NCBI GenBank assembly: GCA_964019165.1 | Contig: OZ025267.1 | Coordinates: forward strand, 21,394,003 to 21,458,002 | From: Mastigias papua | Taxonomy: Eukaryota; Cnidaria; Scyphozoa; Rhizostomeae; Mastigiidae | DNA length: 64,000 nucleotides | Reading direction: 5' to 3' | Translations under genes and position numbers: made by a program | The notes under the pieces: model-generated | Databases searched by the model: none | Seen by the model: the letters and a program-made list of their open reading frames with translations, nothing else | Told to the model about the DNA's origin: nothing | In this document: piece by piece, positions 33,301 to 44,289 of the stretch | How the letters are laid out: each line of letters begins with the position of its first letter | Position numbering within the stretch: the stretch's first letter is position 1

Positions 33301-36300
33301 ATACCCAACAAGGACATTAATGATCATAGATCTCTACTTCTCTTGTTCCTTTGCTCCTTTCAGCACTCCTTTTCAGACATGCCCATCCATCTACTGATAC
33401 TGCCAGCATATGTAGGCCTTCCCGATTTCTGCTCCGCATTCCCTCATTCTTCCCCGGCAATGCTAGATATCCAATCTCTTTTGGTAATCGTGATGACTGC
33501 AAGGCATAGATACAGACAAGAATATTGTTTACGCAAGATAACTGTTATTCAATAAATATATTGAACAAGACAATTACGTTTTCGAAACATTGTTATTGAC
33601 TTTTGAGATATAGTGTCCTAGCAATGTGTAAAGTTTGTTTCTCTTAATATGGTCCATTAGGCTAAATTAACTTACAAAAGAACGATTTGCATGTTAAAAA
33701 TGTCATTAGGCTATTGACTCAAGCCGAATACCACTCTATATACATGCCCAATTTAAGTATATCCAAAAGCATACAGATCAAGCAAGCAAATGAAGGACTT
33801 GTGAGTAAGCCACAAGTAGAAACTGCTCTGAAGGTAAATTCTCAACGTCATTGTATATATGAGATTTAACGTAAAACATGGAATATAACTAAGGCCTCAA
33901 ACAAGAAGAGATCTGTCAGAAAAGAACTGAGAACTGGAGAGAATAAGATGCAGTGGTGATAAGATCTAGGCAAGGTAAAAGGAACTGATGCAAGCTCAAG
34001 TCAAAACCGGCATCCTCCCAAACATTTCTAAAAAATGAATTGTAATTTGATTGTAATTTGATATCTCAATTTGCATTTATAGATATTTCTTGGTTTGATC
34101 TTTTAAATCTAAACTTTTTATACCACAGGTTTTTTAGTTTTAGTAATTTAGGTTTAACATAATCTCTTTTCATGGGAGGGTCCCTTGAAAATCATCTGCA
34201 ATCGTCTTCAACGGTAATCCTTTCCTCTTGGTTACATATGGGAAATAAGGTCCACTATAAAAAAAGGAATGTAAATTTGCACGTAATCATTCGCAGAATC
34301 TAGCAATTCGATTGCCCTAGTCCGCTTGTTTTATTGATTACGTACAAAAGGTGATGGTACTGAAATAAAAGTAACACCTATATGACTATCCTGTTGGCGC
34401 TACAGACTTTCACTTCTACAAGAAAAATAAAACGGCTGGAACATTTTTTAAAATCTTCCCGCTTTTTCGTGTAACAGCGATGCTAACATCTCATTGTGTG
34501 ATCTGAGTATTCTAAGGGATTCTAATTAACGATGAAAGCGCTAGAACACGTTGGGCAAACATATTGATTCAGTCATTTAAAACAAATATTGCACACAGAA
34601 ACTATTAAATATGAATAAACATATATGGCCGCAAAACAATTTTGCGCCTCCCGTCAGATGGGACACAAAAGCAGTTGAATACATCGGACAAATTTCTCGT
34701 AAATGATTGATGGAACTGTAATGAAGATTGTTTCAAAGCTGTTGTTATAGTCTAAACATCCAGTAATTTCTTTGTTAAGTTGGAGATTATGAAAACCGAG
34801 CCCGTAGTCCAATCTAGTCTAATAGCCTTGTTGTGCGACCGAATGATCAAGAACTAATGAATAGGAGATAGGCGTTATCACTGATAATACGCAAGATCAA
34901 ATCATTGTCTCCATTAGCAGCAAAATGAAATCCACCGATGCCAAGTTGAGGCGGCAGAGGAGGCTGAGGGCAGCAATTCTCAAATCTCGTAACAAGGCCT
35001 ATTGAAGGCCAAGCCTCGATCGTGGATATCAACATTTAGTGAACACAGTTAGCTACATCCTTGGCTACATGGCTACATAGCATATACGTAGATTGATATT
35101 GACTTACAGTCGAAAAAAGGCTAGTGTTATACGGTGTTTGGTGGAGAGACTAAATTGAACGCAGGTTTCATTCAAGCATTTGAAATGGACAGCATGGGTT
35201 TTACATGTCATAAGTTTTTAAGGAAAGAGTGTTTGACTAAAATCTTGAGAAAACACTATGTGTCACCAACAGATAATAGTCATTAGAAGAGGTTTCTGGG
35301 TGAGAAATTAGTTACTTTGTATCATGTTGAATAATCATCACGAATAGATCTTACACAAAACAGAGTGAAAAACTTATATATTGCAGAATTTCCACATTGG
35401 ACAGAAAAAACAGAAACATCCTACGACATAGCATAGGCGTCAAATCTTGATTGGCTAAGAAAGGAATCACCATTGAGAGGTCTCATTGGCTAATTACGTA
35501 GAAAGGTGATTCTTTCTTAGCCGATCAAGATTTGATGTCTCTGCTCCTACAACATATATCATTACAAATTAGTATGCCATTTAAATATATTCTATATTAA
35601 CGTTGCAGATCACATCAAGGCTGATAACAGTAAGAAACACAAATACTTTCTGCTATATATACAAAGTGAAAACTTATACAGCAAACTTCAGTACAAAGAC
35701 CGCAACCAGAAAGAGAGACATTTCTTCGTCTTGATTTTTATAACGACATATCCAGTGGTACTATTGCGACTTAAAATTAATCTACGACATATCCAAGAAG
35801 TTTACATATCCAATAAGTTAAACGTTTCGACTCACACGAGAGTCATCATCAGTAATAAACGGATGAGTGAGGAAAATAGAAAACACCCAGTTCATATATA
35901 TGTATATATTTTCCTCACTCATCCGTTTATTACTGATGATGACTCTCGTGTGAGTCGAAACGTTTAACTTACTGGATATGTAAACTTCTTGGATATGTCG
36001 TAGATTAATTTTAAGTCGCAATAGTACCACTGGATATGTCGTTATAAAAATCAAGACGAAGAAATGTCTCTCTTTCTGGTTGCGGTCTTTGTACTGAAGT
36101 TTATTCTAAAGCTGCGTTTTCCATCAATTATACAGCAAATTCCTCAAGCTAGGTCTCTTCCAACACATGCCTATAAGAACCAGGCCTCCCAACCAAAATT
36201 CACGGATACATCTATGAATTAATGTTTTTACTTTATGTCACAGTCTTATAGAATTTACGCCTTTTCGTGTTACTTCTCCTTAAATTTCAAGCTATTCTAT

Positions 36301-37945
36301 GCTACCCAACCAGTGTATTATCAACAAAGTTGATCCAGATCGTACGTCCTTTAGTATGGAAGCTCAAAGCTAAAGAAATGAGAACCTGAATATGAGAATA
36401 GTCTGTTGGTACTACAGAACTTCACTACAGCACGGACAATTTTGCTGCTTTTTCATGCTGTAGTGAACATGAGAATGTTAGATGTCGTATATGTACGGTT
36501 TCATTGTCTCCTATTGAGTCGTTGTCTCTTAAAGGATCAAATATGGAAGATAAAAAAGTCATTTGATGAGAACATGCATGAAATCGTATGCTAATTTATA
36601 CTCAATCATTATATTTTATACTGATATAAAAGTTATGCCTATCCTATTATGATCAGATACGTTTAGGAGCAGGCCATTAAATGAGGACATGTCCATGCAA
36701 ATACACTGCATTACTACGAACTGTTCAGTTTCTTTGGTTCTTATTTTCAAACTAAACATCCTGGTGATAAAAAGTAAGCTACTTGTAAAACCAATGCATT
36801 TATTCTCTTTCAACAGTGCTGATGACACCTACGGAGGAGGCTATGAAAAATACAAGACAAAAGTTATAATCAAATCTGATGGAACAAGTAGCTGGTACTC
36901 CCCAGCCTCATTCACAAGCACGTGCAAAATTAACGTGAAACTTTTCCCTTTCGATTGGCAAACTTGCATAATGAAGTTTGGCTCGTGGACATATGGAGGA
37001 GATCGCCTCACTATGGAGTCAGAGTCAGATACTGCAGATACTTCAAAGTATGTATCAAACGGCGAATGGGACCTCATTGAAATGCGCGCGCAGTTGAACA
37101 AAATGAAATACAACTGCTGTCATTACTTTTTCTATGACGTCACTTACTACCTGACCATCAAGAGGAAGCCTTTGTATTACATATTTAATCTAATTGTGCC
37201 ATGCGCCCTCATATCGTCGTTAACTTTAATAAAGTTCTTCTTGCCACCTGAATCGGGTGAGAAAATCGGTCTTGGCATAACAGTCCTATTGGCAATGACA
37301 GTATTTCTTCTAATTGTCGCTGACAGCCTTCCATCGACGTCGGAAAATATTCCTTTACTAGGCTCGTATTTCATAGCCATCATGTTTGATACAGCATTGT
37401 CTCTCGTCGCCACGTGTTTGATATTGAACTTTTTCCACCGGAACCCTTCGATGTCCCCAATGCCTGGCTGGGTTCGTAAATTCATTCTCGGCTATCTGGC
37501 CTGGTTACTGTGTTTTCCAGACAATGAGAAATATGCAAATCGCAAGATAAAAGGACTTTCATCACCAAAAGCAGCAAAGTACTTTGTAGCAAATGGCAGC
37601 GAGTCTAGGGACCGCCGATATAGTATCGAGATGGAGAGACTACAATCAACATCTAATTGCAACAGCGAATATATGGACAAGATAAGTTGCGACAGTTATG
37701 AGACACTAATGGACCCGGTCTCCTATAAGATTTTAGAAGGGATCGGTACACTTGCGGACAGTGTAAGAAGGAGGGAAGATGATGAATTCCTAAGAGATGA
37801 GTGGAGGAGAGCGGCGCTTATTTTAGACAGATTTTTCTTCTTTTTGTTCTTGATCACTACAGTATTAACAGCCGCGGCTCTTTTCTTACAAGACCAAGTG
37901 ATACGTAGTGGCCCACCAGATAATGTAAAGAATATAGAAGCATAA
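27703..37945 (+). CDS. Nicotinic acetylcholine receptor alpha-type subunit, 5 exons
   Basis: Gene span with introns. Exons 27703-27763, 27920-28059, 29891-29935, 30961-31070 and 36817-37945 join in phase to 495 codons including the stop (494 aa), a normal subunit length. It is a Cys-loop ligand-gated cation channel subunit of the plasma membrane, probably gated by acetylcholine. Visible: signal peptide (1-21), loop D Trp79, loop A WIPDIILYD (Trp110, Tyr117), Cys-loop C155-x13-C169, loop B Trp176, and loop C Tyr217-x-C219-C220 with Tyr225. The vicinal Cys pair defines an alpha-type, principal-face subunit. M2 has Glu at -1' (E267), Leu at 9' (L277) and Asp at 20' (D288), as expected for cation selectivity. 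M1 is near 238-260, M3 near 299-322, M4 near 463-485, with an MX-type helix (WVRKFILGYL) after M3. No frame damage. Confidence 0.92.
27920..28059 (+). CDS. nAChR exon 2
   Basis: 140 bp; acceptor TTTGCAG, donor GTAAGT. Codes EARLLRHLFDDYDNQVRPV then TTDVVNVKFSLSLIQIVNV, the standard mature N-terminus (helix and beta-1). The Met at 27877 in the open frame is intronic, not the start. Confidence 0.93.
29891..29935 (+). CDS. nAChR exon 3 (45-bp loop D exon)
   Basis: Exactly 45 bp, the length of the classic small nAChR exon: NSKSQLLSTSVWIRQ. Acceptor GCTTTTAG, donor GTAATC. Trp79 is the loop D aromatic. The usual opening 'DEKNQ' is NSKSQ here, which is unusual, but position, length and phase fit. 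Confidence 0.85.
29936..30960. other. nAChR intron 3, dominated by trinucleotide repeat
   Basis: About 60 percent of this 1,025-bp intron is GAC/CAC/CAT repeat (30264-30866). The acceptor ends 'tttccgtttcag', with the repeat ending about 95 bp upstream. Confidence 0.85.
30264..30866. repeat. (GAC)n-(CAC)n-(CAT/CCA)n compound tract
   Basis: GAC/CGA units at 30264-30342, then a near-pure CAC run from 30343 to about 30563, then degenerate CAT/CAC/CCA units to about 30866. Poly-His, poly-Thr, poly-Val and poly-Trp ORFs on either strand are artefacts of the repeat. Confidence 0.97.
30961..31070 (+). CDS. nAChR exon 4 (loop A)
   Basis: 110 bp, the standard size for this exon. Codes KWENPFLKWNPTEYGG and VWIPDIILYD plus two bases. 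Acceptor TTTCAG, donor GTAAGT; phase 0 to phase 2. Confidence 0.93.
32568..33015 (+). repeat. Dispersed repeat copy 2
   Basis: Same order of words as 612-1140 ('gctcaaaaagt', 'gaaagttcagtactgg', 'taagaaagtt', later 'ttcagcactg' and 'catgaaaaagcc'), without the TIR insertion. Class unknown. Confidence 0.45.
34050..34235 (+). repeat. LINE (CR1/L2-like) 3'-UTR relic
   Basis: Contains 'ggagggtcccttgaaaatca', then a diverged loop and 'aatcctttcc'. It aligns with the better-preserved 49440-49500 element end, whose stem closes with 'aaccctcc'. Confidence 0.5.
35435..35540. repeat. Short inverted-repeat (hairpin) element
   Basis: Arm 35435-35471 is complementary to 35505-35540, with a few mismatches over about 37 bp and a 33-bp spacer. 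It is 106 bp in total, lies in nAChR intron 4 and codes for nothing. Confidence 0.75.
35683..36102. repeat. 420-bp near-perfect foldback
   Basis: Arms of 196 bp (35683-35878 and 35907-36102) are reverse complements with about one mismatch seen, separated by a 28-bp AT-rich spacer. Because the arms match, identical short ORFs appear on both strands; they are not genes. It is a very young or homogenised inverted duplication in nAChR intron 4. Transcription through it would give a long RNA hairpin. A foldback assembly artefact is possible. Confidence 0.9.
36817..37945 (+). CDS. nAChR exon 5 (Cys-loop, M1-M4, stop)
   Basis: 1,129 bp. The upstream in-frame Met at 36689 is intronic; the exon starts after CAACAG at 36817 in phase 2. 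It holds the Cys-loop (C-KINVKLFPFDWQT-C), loop B GSWTY, loop C YNCCHYFFYD, all four membrane segments and the cytoplasmic M3-M4 loop, ending ...DNVKNIEA-stop. All of this sits in one large terminal exon with no intron between M1 and M4. Confidence 0.93.
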
Positions 37946-38439
37946 CGAAGCCTTGATACATTGATAGTCAGTGTATTTAGAAGGATGCAGCATTGGAGGA
38001 TATTACTGCAATCGACAGTTCAAGTCAAAAAAATTTGGAACAGGATTCAAGTAATGTTTATGATGTGTCTTTGGTTTAATCGCGTCTGGAAAGGAGGATC
38101 CGTTCTGCATTCAATGGATACTTACAAATATAGGAAATAGTATTCTAAAGTAGTGGATTACCAAGCCGAATGACTAAAATTAAAAAAGAGTATAGATATA
38201 TGTAGACAATTAATACTGACTAGCGTTTCACACGGTTTCACATTTTGTGGGGAGCAATCCACGAGGATTAAGAGAACAATCATATATAAGCAAAAATGCA
38301 TATGGCAGAAACAACCATTGAGATGTAGACGATTCCAGAGTAAAACGTCAGTTTGTGTATTTCAGAAGAGACATCTCTATACTTTCTAATATTCATATTT
38401 CATTCTCAATTTATGCATAAAAGATTGACGAGCTTTCCA
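37946..38439. other. nAChR 3' flank
   Basis: Downstream of the receptor stop. No second gene and no clear AATAAA seen before the LINE fragment begins. Confidence 0.5.
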
Positions 38440-38930
38440 AAGAGCAACTAAACTTCAGACACCCTGGAAGCCAAGCATAGATAAATTACCAGACTCAGAA
38501 GCATAAAGATAAATAGCCAAGCGCGTTGAAAAGCTTTTGAGATCCAGAAAAGATTTCCGTGTGAATTCAGATAGAGTGTTGGAATCTTTGATGTCTTCTG
38601 GTAACGTAGACCACAAAAGGCAAACTCTGTATTGAATATTTTCAATTCCGTATGATATTGTCTTTGCCGTTGGCAGTTGTAAATGATTTTCACTTCTCAA
38701 GTTGTTCTTATTACTTCTCTCTGTAAACACATTCCTCATAAACGATGGATTCAAAGTATGCTTCATTTTGTATATTTCAATCATTAGCAACTGCAGAGTA
38801 TGCTGATGAGTGGTTAAAGTTTATTTCATCAGCTTTTCAAACTCTATTTCACTACCTTTGCATATTAGTCGCAATGCTCTTTCTCGGATGAAATATAACT
38901 TCGAATTTAACACCCACTTATGAATCTTTG
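38440..38930 (-). pseudogene. LINE reverse transcriptase C-terminal fragment
   Basis: Frame 38790-38455 reads LMIEIYKMKHTLNPSF, NLRSENHLQLPTAKT, YGIENIQY and LWSTLPEDIKD, closely matching the C-terminus of the RT at 52381-53910 (LMIEIFKTKNNLNPTF, NLRSRNHLQLPNVKT). Upstream bases to about 38925 continue the homology with frame breaks. It is a 5'-truncated copy of the same family, about 500 bp downstream of and opposite in strand to the nAChR gene. Confidence 0.8.
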
Positions 38931-39016
38931 CAAAACGACTTGCTATCAACTTAAGGGCAGTGTCTCTTTGTGCCCGTCCACCACCACGAGGAGGTCTCCA
39001 ACCATGGGAGGGGGGG

Positions 39017-39024
39017 AATCATCG

Positions 39025-39066
<42 letters not shown>

Positions 39067-39077
39067 GCATCATCATC
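39017..39077. repeat. (TCA)n tract = LINE tail
   Basis: TCA units on + (GAT on -) directly after the C-terminal block of the LINE. Read on -, this is the element's 3' microsatellite tail. Confidence 0.85.
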
Positions 39078-39089
39078 ACGAACGGTTAG

Positions 39090-39305
39090 ATCGTTGGGAC
39101 GATCTTTCGCAGCACCCCTACAGAATCCATTTTTCTCCATCTTCTGCCTCTCTAACTACCCTAGCAATGCTGATTCCGGCTTTATTCTTTGTGCTATCCT
39201 CAAATATCATTCTCGGTCTTCCTTGTTTTCGTATTCCAAATAAAACTCGGGTGAGAAAATCGTATCCAATTCCCTTATTCCTAATTACATGTCCAACGAA
39301 AGAGA
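39090..39305 (-). pseudogene. LINE C-terminal domain piece
   Basis: - strand translation gives LKLSFVGHVIRNKGIGYD, KQGRPRMIFEDSTKNKAG and VVREAEDGEKW, the 'GH..R...G.GRPR..W..D' block at the C-terminus of CFDP2-like LINE polyproteins. Confidence 0.7.
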
Positions 39306-39764
39306 GTTTCAGTTAATCATATCATGTAGCAGACTCTCTCTCGATTAGTTAACCTATTTAGAGAGCTCCTCCTTAGTCAGCCAGTGTCAAAATTTTGCAT
39401 TGTTTTTAATGTAATATAGGGAATGTAATTATGTTTAGTAACTACGTCTAATCAGAGCTATGTTACAGTAAAAGTACATGTAATGTTAATTGAAATGTTG
39501 TATTATCTGTTACTTATTTCATATAACTTATCTATAAGTTTTTCTTTCATATAATCTAAATATTTAGATCGATCCATTTTATTATCGAGATATTGATAAG
39601 TATAAAATTTTCCACATAACTACCTTTGATGTGGGAAACAGGGAAAATAGATGTTAAGTACACGTAGTGTAATTATGTATTTGTAAATTATTTTTAACAT
39701 TGGTTGATGAAAATGAAATGTTTCCTTCCAAGTTTGCTAATAATCCAGTCGTCTGTACGTATCT

Positions 39765-40280
39765 CTATCCTTTTAACACAAAGAAGCCGGCGATAGTTCC
39801 ATAATTCAATAGCATGAATTCTTTTACGATCTCTGTCATCCAACATTCAGCTCCATACGTTGCTATTGGAAAAACAAGGTCCTTAACAAGTCGCATTTTC
39901 GTTTTAACTGAGACCGATTTATTCTTCCAAATGTTCGCTAAGGAAACAACCGCATTTTTAGCAATGGATCTATCATCTCTGTGAGTAAAGACTGCGTCTA
40001 GGTAGCAAAACTCGCTAACAGTCTCTTCTTCTTCACCATCCATCACCAGATTTTGATTGTCATAACTTTCCTTATCAGCAATAATTTTCATGACTTTTGT
40101 TTTTCCTGCATTAAAATAAAGTCCAGATTTTGTGCTGCCCATTTGTACGCTGTTTGTCGGTTCTACCAGCTCAGTCATTGATCCACATATTAGCACGAAA
40201 TCATCTGCATAACGCAAGTTAGTTATCTTTCTACCACCTTTGATAACAGTTCCATCAAAGTCAGCAAGAGCTGTTCTCAT
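39765..40280 (-). pseudogene. LINE reverse transcriptase fragment (YADD box)
   Basis: 171 codons with NLRYADDFVLICGS (motif C), GLYFNAGKTKVM and FCYLDAVFTHRDD, then PIATYGAECW, the usual order after the RT palm. The finger and motif A/B region is missing or frameshifted upstream. It belongs to the 39017-43010 element. Confidence 0.8.
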
Positions 40281-40540
40281 TATTTGTTCGGAGAAGATAG
40301 TAAAGAGATTTACGCCTTGTCCAATTTGAAAGAAATCTGAGAGGCCATATGAGGTTTAACTATAGCTGTTTGTTTCTCATACTTTTATAAGTAGTATAAC
40401 GTGCTACGGAAATCCCATTTCTTCTCTACAGATTTTCACAAAATGACTTCCATCTGCTTCTAATGTCTGGCCCATCGTTAAGTATTTTTCCATTTCCATC
40501 ATTTATAGCATCAACGACTGGTCGGAACTTCTTTGTCAGA

Positions 40541-41570
40541 TTTTTAATAATAATAATAATAACTATTATATTTATACATATTTATACAGGATAAGCCTTT
40601 TTCAGTACCTGTAAAGTACTGCTATCAATAACGGCCCTGTTTAAAATCTATGTTCCTTTTAAATTTTACAAAATAAGGTTCATTCATAATGTCGGTTGGC
40701 AATCCATTAAAGATCATTACTCCTTGAAAGGCAAATGTTTTTCTTCCAGTTTCTGTTTTAACTTTTGGTAACACAAGACGCGAGCCGTTTCCTCGTGTGT
40801 CCTTGCCATGATCAAATCGTACAAACATGCTTCGCAGCGATGGAGGACAAGAGTCATGTAACGACTTAAACACATCGATCGAGACTCGTTTTTTCCGGAT
40901 ATGATCCAATGTTTCCATCTTCAGGAGCGTGGTCTTAGTAGGAGCTATGATCTTATGGGCTCTGTCTTGGATCGACTGCAACTTTTTCTTGGCACTTTCA
41001 CCTACGCATAGATAAACTGGATAACAATAGAGTAGCACAGGCCTTATCATAGCACTATATATTTTCTCTGCAACAAGTGGAGAGATATTGGGACGAATTC
41101 GTTGCAGTAGTTTTACCCGATTTAAGGCCCGCTTGAAGATCTTATCAATTTGCATACTCATTGTTAGGTGACTGTCAAGGGTTATTCCCAAATATTCGTA
41201 GCTCGTAGCTTGGTTTATCGGAGTGCCAGGTAAAGAGACATTGCACGACGGTTGTTTCGCTAGTTTTTGACTTATACCGTAAATAACAAGTTCATTTTTA
41301 CCCTTTTTGAGATTCAGTATTAGATTGTTGTTTGTAAACCATTTACCAACTAAGTTTGCTTCTTGATTGAGGATTCCTTCAACAGCCGCCACTGATCTTT
41401 CCGAGAAGTCATCTGCATACATAAGAATTTTGCATTTGTCCAATACCAAGTGAACATCATTGATTAAAGTGATGAATAGGAGTGGCCCAAGGATTGATCC
41501 TTGAGGTACCCCATAAGTCATTCGTTCAGGTTGTTCACTCCCCCATCTAAATTCTTGATTGTATTAGTAA
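40541..41570 (-). mobile_element. CR1-like LINE fragment nested in another LINE
   Basis: Frame 41521-40625 (298 codons) carries GVPQGSILGPLLF (motif B), ILMYADDF (motif C) and YLGITLDSHLTM (thumb), and ends with the IFNGLP...F C-terminal block. The 3' end on - runs into a TTA-rich tail at about 40562-40545. It is 5'-truncated before motif B. The host LINE sequence resumes immediately past the tail. Confidence 0.8.
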
Positions 41571-41689
41571 TCGCATTCTGTTCAATCGCTTCACATTGTT
41601 TGTTTATGTATTTTACTTTATCTTGTCCTATCATGTTTTGAATATTTGAAGTATACTCTGTGTCCATCAGGTGTCCTTCGTCAGTATTG

Positions 41690-42006
41690 AGCCCTTGGCC
41701 TTTAATGATTATCTTTAATGATTACCTTTAATGATCGACCTATTACCAAGGAGCTATAGTTTTTAATGAACTTCCCGAAAACACGACGAAAGAAACTGAC
41801 TTTAGAACTTTTAAAAAGCAATTAAATTAGTATTTTAACACTTACTTATAACTTATGACACATAGATTTATTTTCCTTCTTTTTGGATTTATTTAACAGG
41901 ACTTCAGTGATAACAGTGTATATATGTACCTAGTGTAAATATGATATGACTGTGGAAAAATCACGTATAAAGATTCGTTAATAATAATAATAATAATAAT
42001 AATAAT
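41690..42006 (+). mobile_element. CR1-like LINE 3' fragment with (TAA)n tail
   Basis: + strand translation near 41748-41828 gives GAIVFNELPENTTKE and FRTFKKQLN-stop, the C-terminal block of CR1-like proteins, followed by a 3' UTR and a TAA repeat tail at 41979-42006. It lies head-to-head with the - strand fragment at 40541-41570, both inside the CFDP2-like LINE. Confidence 0.7.
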
Positions 42007-42433
42007 CTTTTTTCTATTTCTAAAATAGTTTCATTCACTTTCCCCTGGTTATGAGTCTTCTTCTTCTAGGCAATTGTGCTTTATGCAATATCCTGGATAT
42101 TCCTTTTAACTCTTACCATAACTCATTAGGAGCTTTTGATTCTTCACATCTCAATAATGTTTCAAACTTATTTGAAATCTGGATTCTGTATTCTTTGTCA
42201 ATTGATTTTAAATCTAATCTTAATTAATGGAGTTGGTGCTTGGTTTGCTTTTTTCAGTTGAACCTTGATTTGAGACATGAGCAACTTGTGATCAATATGA
42301 TTACAATTGTTTGCATGAGGAAATACCCATGTGTATAGGAGTCTCGGGTGATAAGTAAAAAAGGTGTTAATTATTACTAGATTGTTTGCTTTACAGAATT
42401 CAACGTAACCATCGCCTCGTGTATTTCTTTCAC

Positions 42434-42991
42434 CTAATCAATACATTCCATGTGTTTGGAAGCTATGTAATGACTTTTCGAATACATTTCATCATTTGTA
42501 TCACCCATCACAATTTTTATGTCCCTATTTGGTATATAATTTAGAGTCTCTCGTAATCCATCACAAAAACCATCAATCTCTTTTTCACTAGCAGCACTTT
42601 TCGGCGCATAGCATTGAACAGTACTAAGACTATGTGGTTTTCTTTGAAGTCGCAATTTAGTTATTCTGTCCGAGACTGGAGTGTATCCTATAAGAAAGCC
42701 TGTTATTTCTTTAATGAGTATGACTGCAACTCCTTTGTAGTATCCAGAGGTATTTCCTAAATATGTAAGCTTGTTTTCTGTAGTTGTGAAGCTACCACTG
42801 TCATTCCAGTTTGTTTCACTTATACCAAGGATATGGATCTTTCGTCTGTCTAACTCTCTACAAATAGTTCCTAGTTTACCAGCTTGCTTTAATTTCCTAA
42901 CGTTCCACATTCCAATTCTCCGATCAGATCTTAGGTTTACAATGGGTACAGCATGGATATTTCCAGTAGTCCATTTTTCATTGTAGTCCAT
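42434..42991 (-). pseudogene. LINE AP-like endonuclease domain
   Basis: 185 codons: IGMWNVRKLKQAGKL (N-terminal Asn motif), HILGISETNWNDSG (catalytic Glu motif), GVAVILIKE, VQCYAPKSAASE (APT-like motif) and IKIVMGDTND (GDxN motif). This is the exonuclease-endonuclease-phosphatase fold of non-LTR elements. The frame closes soon after GDTND, and linker sequence continues in other frames toward 42007. A second open frame to 43204 is probably the element's 5' region. Confidence 0.85.
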
Positions 42992-43010
42992 TTTTCATTG
43001 TCAGTCTGGT

Positions 43011-44285
43011 CAATCACTGGACAACGTGTCCCTTGGCAACCCGCACGGCGGGCAATGCGGCATGAGAACGTAGTTTCTTGATTCATTAAAGAGACGTGGG
43101 CAGGAGCTATAGTAAGTAAAGTAGAGACTCCTAAGTTCTTTTTTTACTCGCAGTTCTTTACTCGCATTTCTTGTTTCGCTCGCGAGGATGAAGATCCCTG
43201 CCATTTGTAGAGTTCAACTGAATATCCGCCAAGCATCAGCTCTGCAAATACCATTCTTACCAACTATAGCATATTTGGTGCTATCATGCAGAATTCACTG
43301 CCATGCTTCCAATTGCTTCACTTGTATCGTCAAGTTGGGACCTATTCAGGTGCTATAACTCCGGGTCGGAGTAAACCTGGAAGCAATATTAATTAAGGAG
43401 TAGCTCCACATTTCCAAAACTCAGAAGGTCCCACTTTCAAGCCTCACAACCGGCTGCAGTTTGATGTCATACCCAAGATGGCAAGACAGGGATGGAAACT
43501 CTAAAAAGGAGGAAAAGTTGAAAGAAGATCTGCTGCCTATCTTTAAAAGAACTAATGGTAAATCAGGAATCCAAGGAGGCATACCTGCAAGCAGTCAACT
43601 GCTTTCGAGATATTTACAATTGATCACAAAAGGATTGAAAATAATTGAATACGGGCTGTGTCTTAGCAGAAAAATGCTATTTGTTGGTGGTAGCCCTGAG
43701 TAAATAATTTCATGCAGCTGTTGTAGAACACCACCCTATGGATCTACAAGTGCATCTTCCATATCTGAAGAAAAGAGATGATCAGTTAATTTTAAATGTG
43801 AACCATAAATATAACACAGTAAAATAGCTGCAACAGAAATTAGGTAAAGCTTCTTTTTTGCTTGGACAGCACATCGACGTTTTTCGTAGAAACTTGCTTT
43901 CAGTGAAGATTACTGGTGCAAGTTACAAGACATTTTTGCTGAGTTTTACAAAGATTTTTATGTCCCATATCTATGTTCGCTTAAACATTAGAAGACTATG
44001 TAGGAACAGTTGGGAAAGGAGTATAAACTAGATTCTTGTGTTGTGTAAATGCTCATGATGTTGGATTTTTGTCCACTCGCCATTCATTTTGTGAATATGC
44101 TTTATATTGCTCCATTCCGTATGAAAACATACATCTGCTCCAGAAGATCTGGACACTTCATGTATAAAGTAAATTGAAGCCCTCTTAATCATGATATTTC
44201 TCCCAAGTGTGCTGGTGTTGCACAGGGGGGGTTAATAAAGGTAAAAAGGTACTGGACACCTTCATGCTGGATAGCTTGCTGCTCC
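43011..44285. other. No recognised gene
   Basis: Includes a possible 5' extension of the LINE to about 43200. The rest has short open frames only (for example 43461-43703 +) without recognised homology. Confidence 0.45.
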
Positions 44286-44289
44286 TAAC

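Larger units (their letters stand above)
31071..36816. other. nAChR intron 4 (5.7 kb)
   Basis: No additional exon seen. It carries a second copy of the dispersed repeat (32568-33015), a LINE 3'-UTR relic (34050-34235), a short hairpin element (35435-35540) and the large foldback (35683-36102). The acceptor is CTCTTTCAACAG. Confidence 0.7.
39017..43010 (-). mobile_element. LINE with CFDP2-like endonuclease, broken and nested
   Basis: A non-LTR retrotransposon on the - strand reconstructed from pieces: 5' endonuclease (42991-42434), linker (about 42430-42007), a small linker-RT piece (about 40540-40380), RT (40280-39765), a C-terminal block (about 39300-39090) and a GAT-repeat tail (39077-39017). 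The endonuclease and the C-terminal G-H-V...GRPR block resemble 'craniofacial development protein 2-like' LINE proteins. Two other LINE fragments are inserted at 40541-42006. Frames are broken throughout, so the element is dead. Confidence 0.75.

Noticed and set aside
35731..36054. Two identical short proteins on opposite strands
   Set aside because: They are the two arms of the foldback, not a gene pair.
36689..36816. N-terminal extension of the large nAChR ORF
   Set aside because: Intron sequence; the acceptor CAACAG at 36816 and phase from exon 4 define the exon start.
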